DNA from: Symsagittifera roscoffensis
Taxonomy: Eukaryota; Xenacoelomorpha; Acoela; Convolutidae
NCBI RefSeq assembly: GCF_963678635.1
Contig: NC_087067.1
Location: forward strand, 41,504,696 to 41,568,695
Reading direction: 5' to 3'
DNA length: 64,000 nucleotides
Positions 54,961-64,000 of this stretch are shown here, in pieces. The position numbers were made by a program, and so were the translations under genes. How positions within the stretch are numbered: the first letter of the stretch is position 1; each line of letters begins with the position of its first letter. The notes below the pieces were generated by a model. That model was not told the DNA's origin and searched no databases. It worked only from the letters and a program-made list of their open reading frames with translations.

Positions 54961-57932
54961 TCAGCTAAATTCTTGCGAATTTTCTCGAGAAACAAAATCC
55001 ACTAACTTGACTTGACACTCCTGCGAGAAAGTACTGATGTCGGTTGCACCTAGAGAGAACCTCCAGAGCACAATGAACACAAGTGCATGAAGGAGCATTG
55101 CGTAGACGAAGGCCATGATGCGCGCCTTCCGGTTGGAGAAGATCAGCTGGCCCACATTGAGCACCACTTTCTCGAACCCGGCCAGATTCGCATACTTCCT
55201 CTGGCGCTCCTAAAAACAATAAGAATCATTTCATTTTCAGACCCGAACCAAAGATAGTATGAAATTTACGTTCACAAGTTAGTTCGGCTTGAGCTGGTTA
55301 AAGACCGTTAATAAAGGCCGGTACATACATAGTCGCTGGGTCACTGACATTTACATTGGTCTTTTGATATAGCCATACAGATATGAAAATGATTCAAAAC
55401 GCGATTGCTTTCTGTTTGTCTCTACTATTCACATGACCCATCTTTCTTACCTGCTTTTTAGAACCAAACTTTCATTCTTTTTCCCTTAAGTTGACGAAAT
55501 TTAAAAATTGAATTTTTTTTACCCCATGCGATTTAAACAAAGCGATTCGATTATTTTCTAACTAAGAAAAGGGACAAGGAGACTAACTCGCTGACTGAAG
55601 GTGGTGAATGGGTCCAATTTATTCTCGTATTCTGCCGAGTACCTGTTCTCAACGTCATTCTTTCCACCCCCACTCTCACTACGCGACTGAAACATCACGA
55701 CAATAGTTGCATCTTCAATCATATGGAAACAAACTTGAGTGAGGTTAGCTCTAACTGAAAACCCTGTTTGAGATTTAAGTCATGGAACCTATCAACGAGT
55801 GCCTTTAACTAAAGACAACCAGGATAAGCTACCGATCAGGCAATATCCCAAACAAAGCCAGAGTATTTGGCTAGTGGCAAGTCCAGCCCGCCAGGCTTGC
55901 TTACCTGGTTGTAGCTGTGGAGGTATTTGATCTTCTCATACAGCTGCACATTGTCAGTTCTCAGCTTGTCACACTCTCCTCTCAGAACAGAGATCTTCTG
56001 CTGGTAGCCTTTGTTCTCCTAAACACAAACAGAATTTTAACAATAATAATAATGATCATAATAATAATAATCATAATAATAATAAACTGGTTGCAACTTA
56101 GATTCAGTTGACTGTAACATTTGAGAACATTGGCAACAAAATGAAATCTCATTGCGAGAACGCCGTGGAATTTTGCAGATAGTTTTCAGTCGCCTCTAAT
56201 TTTTTCAGCAACCTCATCATCCAAGTAAGTCCAACTCAGACTCCATGTGTATTCAGACTGCAATAAAATATTTTTCCGTCGTTTTCAAATGTAAAAAATA
56301 TAAACTTTTCTGATATCTGGCATATCCTGGCTTTGTTGAACAACTAGCACCAAATCCCATTCATCTTCGAAGGAAAGGAGCATGTTACGCGCTTCTCACT
56401 TCATTGCGGAGTAACTCAGTAGTGCGCTAGAACAACATCCAATCTGCTTGTTAATCTGAGCTGAAAACTGTTGCCTCGCCCTCAGACAACAAGCACAGAT
56501 CATGGTGGGCATCTCTCAACAGAGAGCCCGAGACCACAGACGTCTCACAACCGCTAGTCCCAAATGATGGCTAAGAGGTCTACGGTCTTTGAAAAACGTA
56601 GCCGAAGAAGCCACAATTTCAGGATGTGACATTTCATGACCTAATATCAGAATATAAGGTCCAGTGTTGAACCATTTGAATATTTTAAATAAATAAAATT
56701 TAACAGCTTTCTGTCAAATGATTTCATACAGATCTGTTTAAGAGACTCTCTATAGTTAAACAGAAATATTAGTTTCAAAACTTTGTTCAGAAAAATCAAT
56801 TTGCTGCTTCTGGGCCGATTTTCTGACAAACAAGCAGCTCGAAAAAATGAATTTTGCACTAGTAAGCAGTAGATTGAGGGAAAAGCGAGAGACAAATTCA
56901 AATTTTTCGATTTCTGCTAATTTCGGAATCTGCTTCCATTCTTTCGCAAATTACCCAAATATAGTTTTTTTGTCAATTATAGATTTTATTTGACAGTTTT
57001 AACAGATTCAAGTTTTTAAATTAAATTTATTTACTACACATCTTTTAAAAATCTGTAACGCAAAATACTTAAATTGCAGAAACTTTCCAAACAATCACGA
57101 TTCATTTAACTTCAATAAGGTTCTCACTTTTACGATTTTCTAATACTTTGACTGGCTAATGATAAACTGTTGTACTTCTATCGCGAACAATTCCCCGATG
57201 CACATAAACCTCCTGTTGTAAATAGTAGGATATAGAACAAAACTATCAATTACCACTTCCAGCTCCTGGTTGCGTGCCTTGAACCTCTCGCGTTGACTGG
57301 ACACAATTGACAGCAGCGTGTTTTCGGGCTCGCTCTCTAAAACATTTTTAACAGCCGTTTTTTCATGTTAAACGCAGATTTCCTTAAATTGGTGGATCAA
57401 ATAAAGATACGATTGTAGGTTCCCAAAACTTTTTATTGAATAATTGTATTCTTTTCGAGTTTTCTAACTAACTAGTCCCCACATCAGCTACATACCTTCA
57501 ACCTTCTCTTGCACTGCAGCTGCAAGCAATTTTTGCTCAGTCGTGAAATCAGAGTCTGAACTGCCTTCAATCTAAAAACAAAAAAAAATAAAAGAAAATT
57601 TAACACTTAAAATTCTTCTGAATAAACGCCAAACTAATTAATCAAGTTAATTTAGTTTAACCAAACTAAACTTTCCTGCAAGACTTTTCCTTAATAAAAA
57701 AAACCCAATCCCATACCACCTGTTTTTATCAAACAGGAATATATTTTGTTCAGCAGTAATATTACCGAGAAGGGTGGTGGTGGGTTGGGGGCTCCGTCTC
57801 CTTCTGTCCTGAACTTAGAGAACTGTTGATTGACACTTGACAGGTCCTTCTCTAACTGGTTTATCAACATACTCTGCTCCTCAGTGGTCCTGTTGGCCAT
57901 CTTCAACTCAACTTCAACCACCGATAATCGCT
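54961..57932 (-). CDS. CASP/CUX1-type Golgi coiled-coil protein, 3' half (partial)
   Basis: CASP is a tail-anchored golgin involved in retrograde Golgi transport. Six exons, in order: 57932-57766, 57571-57496, 57336-57254, 56018-55905, 55686-55588, 55209-54961 (TGA-type end at 54961). Phases agree and all junctions are GT-AG, giving about 262 residues. Family landmarks: EEQSMLINQLEKDL; the block NTLLSIVSSQRERFKARNQE; KLRTDNVQLYEKIKYLHSY; RYSAEYENKLDPFTTFSQR; ERQRKYANLAGFEKVVLNVG; then NRKARIMAFVYAMLLHALVF, continuing IVLW, as the C-terminal membrane anchor. In known CASP proteins this order is the same (SQRERFRARNQELE, DPFSSF, RQRKY, single anchor). The N-terminal 400 or so residues and the start codon were not found up to the window end, so the first exon boundary shown is internal. 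The homeobox part of CUX1 is not present. Confidence 0.9.
56040..56205 (+). repeat. AATAAT microsatellite and dispersed repeat copy
   Basis: AATAAT/ATCATA runs at 56040-56095 lead into AAACTGGTTGCAACTTAGAT and AAATCTCATTGCGAGAACGC, matching 12521-12640. It lies in an intron of the CASP-type gene. Confidence 0.7.
56440..56557 (-). mobile_element. tRNA-derived SINE, copy 4 (diverged)
   Basis: The minus strand reads GCGGTTGTGAGACGTCTGTG as a decayed head, then GATGCCCACCATGATCTGTG and CTTGTTGTCTGAGGGCGAGG. The ACCATGATC and CTCAGACAACAAGC parts correspond to copies 1 and 2. Confidence 0.6.
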
Positions 57933-60099
57933 CTGTTCAATACACAGAAAACAGAATTTATACAAAACATTACTTCGATAAATAAAAAAAAGAGGGGAAA
58001 AAATTCATTTAAACTCATTTTTTTTCAATACTAGCCCATGACTCGCATCTACGGTGCTTCAAGGAAATCGTTGAACATAAAAACAGCTTCCTAAAACTTT
58101 AACAAAAACAGCGATATTTAATGGAGCCGTAAAGTTAAACTGGGCTCATCCATCAGGGGTTTCTATTTCATTAACACAACGATGTATAAATCAAGTTTTA
58201 GGATATTTTCGACCAAAATGGTAATATCTCCAAATTAATGAATTTCATCAGATTTCAACGGAAGAAGGACATTAAAAGGCAAAAAGATCAAAAAGAAAAA
58301 TGTTTTCTCTGGTACAGATTAACATTAGATGAGTTTGAACAACATTTATACAAAATGCACCATAGAGGACAGCTGAAAAAACCATGGAGATCACATGCTG
58401 TGCTGCCCTAGTCTTAAACAAGTAACATGGCGGATAAAATTTTATTCGTTGAAGTGTACCTCCTGACAACAAACAAACAACAGGGCTGAGATTTTCAAGT
58501 TTTGATGGTTTTTGAAAAATATTTTAAGAAAATATATTTTAAGAATATTTTAAGAAACGCCACATCTGGGAAACCGAGAGGATTTTAACAGTAGATTTTA
58601 GAGGTCAAATTTGTAACCCATGATTGGCGTCTGACAGCACCCGACCATGGGGTTGAGAATTTCAAACTCTGGTTGAGAATATCAAACTCTGGTTGTTGTT
58701 TTGAAAAAAAAAACACAGACAACGCCGTATCTCGGAAACCAAAAGGAAGGATTTGAAAAAATGGACAACAGATTTGTAAACCCTGAGTGTACCCTGACAG
58801 CAACCAACATGAGGTTAAGAATTTTAAATTTTATTAGTTTTTTAATCCAATTTTTAGAGAAAAAAATCATAAAAATAGCACATCACTTAAATTGAAAGGA
58901 TTTGATTATTCATTTTTGAAAGCCAGATTTGCAACCCCTGAGTATAACCTAACAGCACACCACCATAAGGTTGACAATTTCAAATTGGGTGAAATAAACG
59001 AACAAAAATCTTGAAAGTTTGCGTTGCTAGTAAAGTAAAAATGTAGATTTGAAGCATTGACTCTCCAGCAGATTTTAAAAGATCGACTCGATTAAATATT
59101 TTAAACTTTGCAATGTATTGGCCTCTTAACAGGTCAACATAGGGAGGCCTCTCAAACATATGTCAAATGAAACACTGGTGAAAGAACAAAGATATTGACA
59201 GAAGAATCCCACATACACATAACACTATACTGCCCTCCCCCTCCCAAGCTGGCATCATAGATACAATACAGCCTTACAAATGGTCTATCAATCATAAAAT
59301 TGAATTTTTTTATGCATTGCAATATACTATATAGCTTAACCGTGCAAAAATTATTTCCTAAAACATGCAAAAACTAAAAGATAATATCTTAAGCATGTCA
59401 ACATAGGGACTTCAGAAAGAAATGCGACGTGAAACGCCAATTAAATAATAGATAGATTAAGCAGGTCTGATTTATAACTCAGCAATTAAAGCCAATCGAT
59501 TTTTAGCTGCCCATTTTAAGGAAACAAGAAACATTTGGCCACAAAAGGTAGTTTTTGTTTAAAATAAGTTCTTTCATTGCTCACTGACTAGACTACTTTA
59601 GCATCGAAGATTCCATTTCCAAATTCTTTATTGACCATCATGAACATTTTGGAAGTAAAGTTAATCAATTGATTGGCAAACAAGATGAAATTACGTAAAC
59701 GAAAAATTAGGATGCCTAAAATTGAATCATATCGAATCTTGATGAAACTAAAAAGTTGACAAAATAGTGCACAAAATAAGCATTCAACTTAGAATAAAAT
59801 ATTTTCCCTGATCTTCCCATATCAGAAGTTTGGCTAAAATTTGCTAATTTTAAGTGATCTTAACGCAACAGCGATTAATCCTTCGCTAAACAAGGTTAAG
59901 CAGTTCTTTTGCTCTTTTTTTGAAATTTTGGAGAATAACGCTAGGATCTAGCTAACTAAGGTTACTTACGACAAGATGCTCAAAAAATACGTCGTAAAAA
60001 TGGCGTTCTTATTTTGTCCGTGATGCGATAAAATACATACTTTGAAAAGGCTCGATAATACTAAATACGGCACCTTTGACAGCAGTTTTCGTCGAGAAA
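57933..60099. other. Upstream of the recognised CASP exons
   Basis: No CASP N-terminal exon could be recognised here. It contains a degenerate tandem array (58425-58990); otherwise it is AT-rich. If CASP continues, this is intron. Confidence 0.45.
58425..58990. repeat. Degenerate tandem array, about 4 units
   Basis: Units share, in order, ATCTCGGAAACC, a stretch near CAAATTTGTAACCC, TGAGTGTACCCTGACAGCA and GGTTGAGAATTTCAAA. Copies start near 58425, 58560, 58720 and 58890 and have drifted strongly. Function is unknown. Confidence 0.6.
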
Positions 60100-60420
60100 A
60101 AAAATTAAAAATGCGGCAAAAAAAATCGGAACTAATTTTACTGGAGTAAATTTAAGTCTTCACGGCTGGAATAAAAGCTTACTCTAAAACTTTTACTTTA
60201 ACTATGCTCGCTCGCTTTATTCGCTTGAAAATGAACCATAAATCAAAAACTTCGAACTGGTTTTTCTCGACATTGAGAAAAACGTTTTGAAAATTTGAAA
60301 TCACAACTGATAAGGTTTTAAAATGATAGATCACTAGACCCATTCCGATGATTTTTTATGATACCTAGTTTTGCTTAGAAAAAAGTGGACAAAAAATAAG
60401 TCTCATCCGAAACAATAGCT
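60100..60420 (+). repeat. Dispersed repeat, GCTCGCTCGC family copy
   Basis: GCTCGCTCGCTTTATTCGC, TTTTTCTCGACATTGAG and AAAATGATAGATCACTAGAC match landmarks of the copies at 28456 and 33940-34370. Confidence 0.55.
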
Positions 60421-60845
60421 TTCAATTGAATTTATAAAACTTTTTTAACAACCCCAAATATTATCTGATATCATCTATCCAATTATAAAAACATCCTACG
60501 CCATATAATTCCTTACTTACCACTGTGATATAGTCGGAACAATAACCAATAACATATTCGGAAAGCCTGATACTAATCTCCTTGACGAGAACCATTTTGA
60601 AAGTAGACGAAGTCTGAGGGCGAAAAAATTATCCGAATATTCCGGACTAACCGTTCTTTGTAGAAATGAGCTTCACCAATAAAAAATTCAAATTTTTCTG
60701 TCGAAGAATTTTTGCTACGTTAGGCCGATCAATTGCCACTTTAAAACATTTCAAAATAAAATCAAAACAAGCTTACTACAACAATAATTTTAACAGCATA
60801 AATAACAAAAAGTATACAGAAAAAACATACGCAATTCTAATAACA

Positions 60846-61650
60846 TAGCCAAGAGACAATTCACGCAAGTCAATAAACGCAAGTAAACAGAAAAAAACTG
60901 ACTTCTTTTGCGGAAAAAATCACAACTTTTGAAATCCAAAGAAAAAAGCAGATGGCCTTAAAGCTCTTAGAAATTCTAGAACAATTTATGATTGGACCTT
61001 TTTTTCATAACATTAACTCATTTTCAGAAAAGTGGATCAATAGTTAAAATTTTAATTCCGCTGAAAATTAAAATCTTTAAAATAAATTCCCTTTTCGAGA
61101 CTGGAACTCGTTCACGTTTTTTCGCTTCCGTATTACGAAAGTCAATCAGTGAAAAAATTTGCCAAAGCGCCTAAAAAAATACGATTTCATAATACCTAAT
61201 TTTGTCGAACAGGAAATTTTTTGCATTCTAAATTACGTAATTGAAAATCTTTGATTTGAAAAAAAAATCAGTAAAAAAAATATTAAAAATCAGATTAGGA
61301 AAACAGACAATTTACAGAACTTTCAATTTTAGTAGAAACAAAATTCATGCTTTACAATAGTACCAGATAAAATGAATTCAATTTTAAAAAACGGAAATTG
61401 AACCGACAGAAACTAGGCAGAAAACCACGAACCCAAAAAAAATTAAAGTTCCACATTTTTTCGAGATTATTTGAAAAAAAAATTCATCAATAAATTGTGT
61501 TAATAAAGGGGGATTAATAAATACCATTTTCAATATAAGAATTCTATCTCGGTTTTCGTGACCTACCTTTACACTTTTGATGTTCGATAGAGGAGTTCGC
61601 CTTCCTTTTAACAAAGGAAATGAACAAAACTTAAAAAGAAATCAAAAATC
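60846..61650 (+). repeat. Dispersed repeat, long copy
   Basis: ATAGCCAAGAGACAATTCAC, AACGCAAGTAAACAGAAAAA, TTAAAGCTCTTAGAAATTC and TAATTCCGCTGAAAATT match 63642-63880 in the same order. A second half (CGGAAATTGAACCGACAG, about 61391, and AACTTAAAAAGAAATC near 61630) matches 4890-5130 and 63950-63975. No ORF of note. Confidence 0.8.
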
Positions 61651-62564
61651 GAACCGCGAAAATGTACATTAGAGCGTTTACAAATTTCAAGACTTACCCT
61701 AAAAAATAATTATGACCTAAAAGAATCATCACTACCTTCATTGACTCTAAAAAAGTTCGAATAACTAACTTTTAGTTTAAGGAAGGATGGAATTCACCAA
61801 AACCGCTATTTTAACTGCTCCAAACTAACAGAATCGTCAAAAAAACTTCAACGTGCCACAAATTACCAGACAACCAACTGGCATATGTCCAAAATACTTA
61901 CTATTCAAATATAGTAAAGTTACGCATTTGTCTGTAGTAAACCTCAATATTCGATAGAAACTACGACCTATAATTTTCCTTTTACGAGAAAGTGACGTTT
62001 AGAAAAAAAAGGCAATTCATTTTTTATCAGCCTGACAAACATTTTCCTATGCAATACCTAACTCCTATTAGCTCGCAGGATATAACATTAATATCATGTA
62101 CTGCCAAAACTGAACTTGAACCAGGACACACAGCCAACAGACATTTTTCAACTTTTGGATTTCTAAGAAACAACTATATCAATCTATATCGCTTTCGACT
62201 TCATGACTGAAGTTTCACGGACAAAACTAACCCAGTAAACGAAAACTAATTCAATGATTAACTTTTTTTATTCCGGTCGGTTTTGAAATTTTTTCCGCGT
62301 TCTAGGTCTTAAAGCACTTAGTAATTCATTTATAATAAAAAACGTTGTAACCATAATTATTATTCTAAGACTTCGTGCACTTGCATTATTTATTTACAAA
62401 CAAATGATTTAACTTTAAACTAAGAAATATTAGCACATCGACATATTGCCTCAAACATGCTCTAAAACTGTTTAAAATACAATTACAAGTTGGTGTAGAG
62501 TTGTTAAAATCGTTTCTCGTATATTTTTTTCGCATTGAATAGATGAACGAATTTCGGCATGTAT
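61651..62564. other. 3' flank of the 280-residue gene
   Basis: No coding signal. TTTATT at 62389-62394 reads AATAAA on the minus strand, about 170 bp past the stop codon of the gene at 62565-63407, and is a plausible poly(A) signal. Confidence 0.45.
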
Positions 62565-63407
62565 TCACGAATCCGAGTCTGTACTATCTCCCCAAGGATC
62601 GCCTTGGGAAGTTGACGCCAAGTTGCTTTGCATTTTTGAAATTAAACTCATCGCTTCTAATTGGTCATTCCATGGTTCACTCTCCAACTTTAATGTTGTT
62701 TCTAAAGCCTCAATTCTAGCCTTTCGTTTTCTGTTGCCTTCATTATTTCCAAGACTTGACTCTGATATCCCGTTTTCATTATTATCGCCAGTTAAAGTTT
62801 TCTCTTTTTTAGCTTCAATTTTCGATCTCGAGCATGAATCTAGCTTATCAACAGAGACATTTTTCGATTGCACTGAAGAAACTTGTATTTCTAAGTTGGG
62901 TGAAATACCAATCGAGTCTGACCCAAATTCATTGCTTTCAGTTACAGTTCCCAAAAAGTTATATGGAGATTTCGGTTGAACAACCGCCGTGTTCGGACTA
63001 TTTTCAAGGTCAAAGCAGTTTAGACTATCAAACTCGCTTGAACTATCATCGCCTAATCCCAGCGCATTTAGCAATCCATTTCCGCTTTCGTCGTTGTCGT
63101 CAGCACTCAAATAACTTCGGACGAAATCCGCGGCTGCCGCTTCAACTTTAGCGTCATTTGCAGACTTGATTTGTGATACATTCGAATCCCAATTATCCAT
63201 TGTCATTATACTATTTTCGCCTGATGCAGGTGATTTCTGGGAATCGGGCGACATTTTGTCGACGTAAGAAGCTAGTTGTTGAATTGTTGCGTCACTGAAG
63301 CTCGTTGTCTTTTTGGGAGCTGTTTTTTCATTGGTTGTGCTGCAACTTGTGTCCACTGTTTTTGCTCGCTTGGCGGATGGAGGTCCGTCTACATACACTT
63401 TTGGCAT
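62565..63407 (-). CDS. Unrecognised 280-residue acidic Ser/Asn-rich protein
   Basis: ATG is at 63405-63407 and the stop at 62565-62567. Upstream, GTTTTGCAG (63427-63435 on the complementary strand) is a good splice acceptor and the exon starts ATTCAACAAGG, so the start is placed at MPKVYVDGPPSAKRAK rather than at the longer open frame through the intron (to 63497). An Ala-rich segment KVEAAAADFVRSYLSADDND (about 88-107) and Asp/Ser/Asn-rich tracts follow. A basic/helical segment RKRKARIEALETTLKLESE (about 233-251) could form a short coiled coil, and the tail DPWGDSTDSDS is acidic. The PSAKRAK stretch resembles a nuclear localisation signal. Such composition fits a nuclear regulatory or adaptor protein, but no family was recognised. 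The intact frame supports a real gene. It is on the CASP strand and might lie inside a long CASP intron. Confidence 0.65.
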   Translation of the reverse strand: MPKVYVDGPPSAKRAKTVDTSCSTTNEKTAPKKTTSFSDATIQQLASYVDKMSPDSQKSPASGENSIMTMDNWDSNVSQIKSANDAKVEAAAADFVRSYLSADDNDESGNGLLNALGLGDDSSSEFDSLNCFDLENSPNTAVVQPKSPYNFLGTVTESNEFGSDSIGISPNLEIQVSSVQSKNVSVDKLDSCSRSKIEAKKEKTLTGDNNENGISESSLGNNEGNRKRKARIEALETTLKLESEPWNDQLEAMSLISKMQSNLASTSQGDPWGDSTDSDS

Positions 63408-63641
63408 CCTTGTTGAATCTGCAAAACAATTCAAAATTTTAAGACTAAATTTACCAAAAACAAAATGGAAAACAAATCTATCTAAACCAAACATCACTCT
63501 TCTTAGACAGTACCACGCAGGTGAATTTCTGATTTCATTTTGAAAACTTCTGAATAAATCGTGTTTTTATCTTCTCTAATTTTCTTCATCTCTAATTTTT
63601 AGTAAATAGAGATGTCCTCTGATCAAAACTGGATACTAGAA
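63408..63641 (-). other. Putative intron and 5' leader of the 280-residue gene
   Basis: The minus strand shows the acceptor TTTTGCAG next to the coding exon and a possible donor GCGTG then GTACTG near 63516. An upstream noncoding exon is therefore likely. No promoter element is obvious. Confidence 0.4.
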
Positions 63642-64000
63642 CATAGCCAACAAAAGGTTGCAGAAGAGTCATTGAACGCAAGTAAACAAAAAAAAATCAC
63701 TTACTTTTTATGAAAAAATCTCGAAAGACCCTCGAAGTTCAAAGAAAAAAAAAGATGGTCTTTAAGCTCTTTGAATTTCTAGAACAAATCATGAATGCCA
63801 CTTTTTTTTCAAAATAAGCCCAATTTGAGAAAACTAAATTATTAGGTAAACTTTTTACTCCGCTGGGAAATCTGGAAACTTAATTACACCTTCAAATTAG
63901 AAGTCGATGACGTTTATCGAGACCTTAACACTTTTGCTGTCCGATGGTAAAACTTAAAAGGAAATCAAGTCACACCGCGAACAAGTAAATTTGAGTCCAA
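63642..64000 (+). repeat. Dispersed repeat, copy cut by the window end
   Basis: Same family and orientation as 60846-61650: ATAGCCAACAAAAGGTTGC, AACGCAAGTAAACAAAAAAA, TTAAAGCTCTTTGAATTTC and TTTTTACTCCGCTGGGAAAT occur in the same order. A deletion relative to the long copy brings in the AACTTAAAAGGAAATC end earlier. It continues past the window. Confidence 0.8.

Noticed and set aside
60530-60610. A possible minus-strand exon with ATG, acceptor CGCCCTCAG and donor GTGGTAAGTA, whose start reads MVLVKE like phosphatidylinositol transfer proteins
   Set aside because: The similarity stops after about six residues, no following exon was found, and part of the segment resembles the dispersed TTATTGTTCCGAC repeat.

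Overview
This window looks like animal (metazoan, probably invertebrate) nuclear DNA. It is strongly AT-rich. The coding exons are short and separated by long GT-AG introns, and the recognisable proteins are eukaryotic: a cytosolic carboxypeptidase, the Golgi coiled-coil protein CASP, a Golgi nucleotide-sugar transporter and a ubiquitin-specific protease fold. There are no operons and no bacterial signals. The species cannot be named from the sequence.

Layout. 1-5.9 kb is repeat-rich intergenic DNA with a decayed LINE reverse transcriptase (1.1-1.9 kb, +). 5951-7057 (-) is an intronless SLC35A-type UDP-sugar transporter. 7.1-19.8 kb holds a broken unknown ORF (8.6-9.1 kb, -) and a dense set of small inverted-repeat DNA transposons. 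Several of these have visible target-site duplications, and one is nested inside another. 19837-54064 (+) is one large gene: 20 exons that join without a frame break into a 1349-residue cytosolic carboxypeptidase of the CCP2/CCP3 (AGBL2/AGBL3) type. Its introns hold a 733-bp near-perfect hairpin (22.7-23.5 kb), a LINE fragment, tRNA-derived SINEs, about eight copies of a hAT-like MITE, a G-rich minisatellite, a 1.2-kb ATAA-type tandem array, a tRNA-Lys(TTT) gene (49.25 kb) and, antisense, a 400-residue single-exon USP-like cysteine protease (38.5-39.7 kb).

54961-57932 (-) is the 3' half of a CASP/CUX1-type golgin, convergent with the carboxypeptidase; its N-terminal exons were not found. 62565-63407 (-) encodes an unrecognised 280-residue acidic, Ser/Asn-rich protein behind a clear splice acceptor, lying between two direct copies of one dispersed repeat.

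How the genes relate. The carboxypeptidase would trim glutamate side chains from tubulin in the cytosol. The transporter and the CASP golgin both act at the Golgi. Nothing suggests co-regulation; they are ordinary neighbours in an intron-rich genome. The least expected object is the intronic antisense USP-like ORF. It has a divergent Cys box and a basic C-terminal tail, and it ends within a few bases of a 76-bp tandem repeat. It may be a captured or transposon-borne deubiquitinase.
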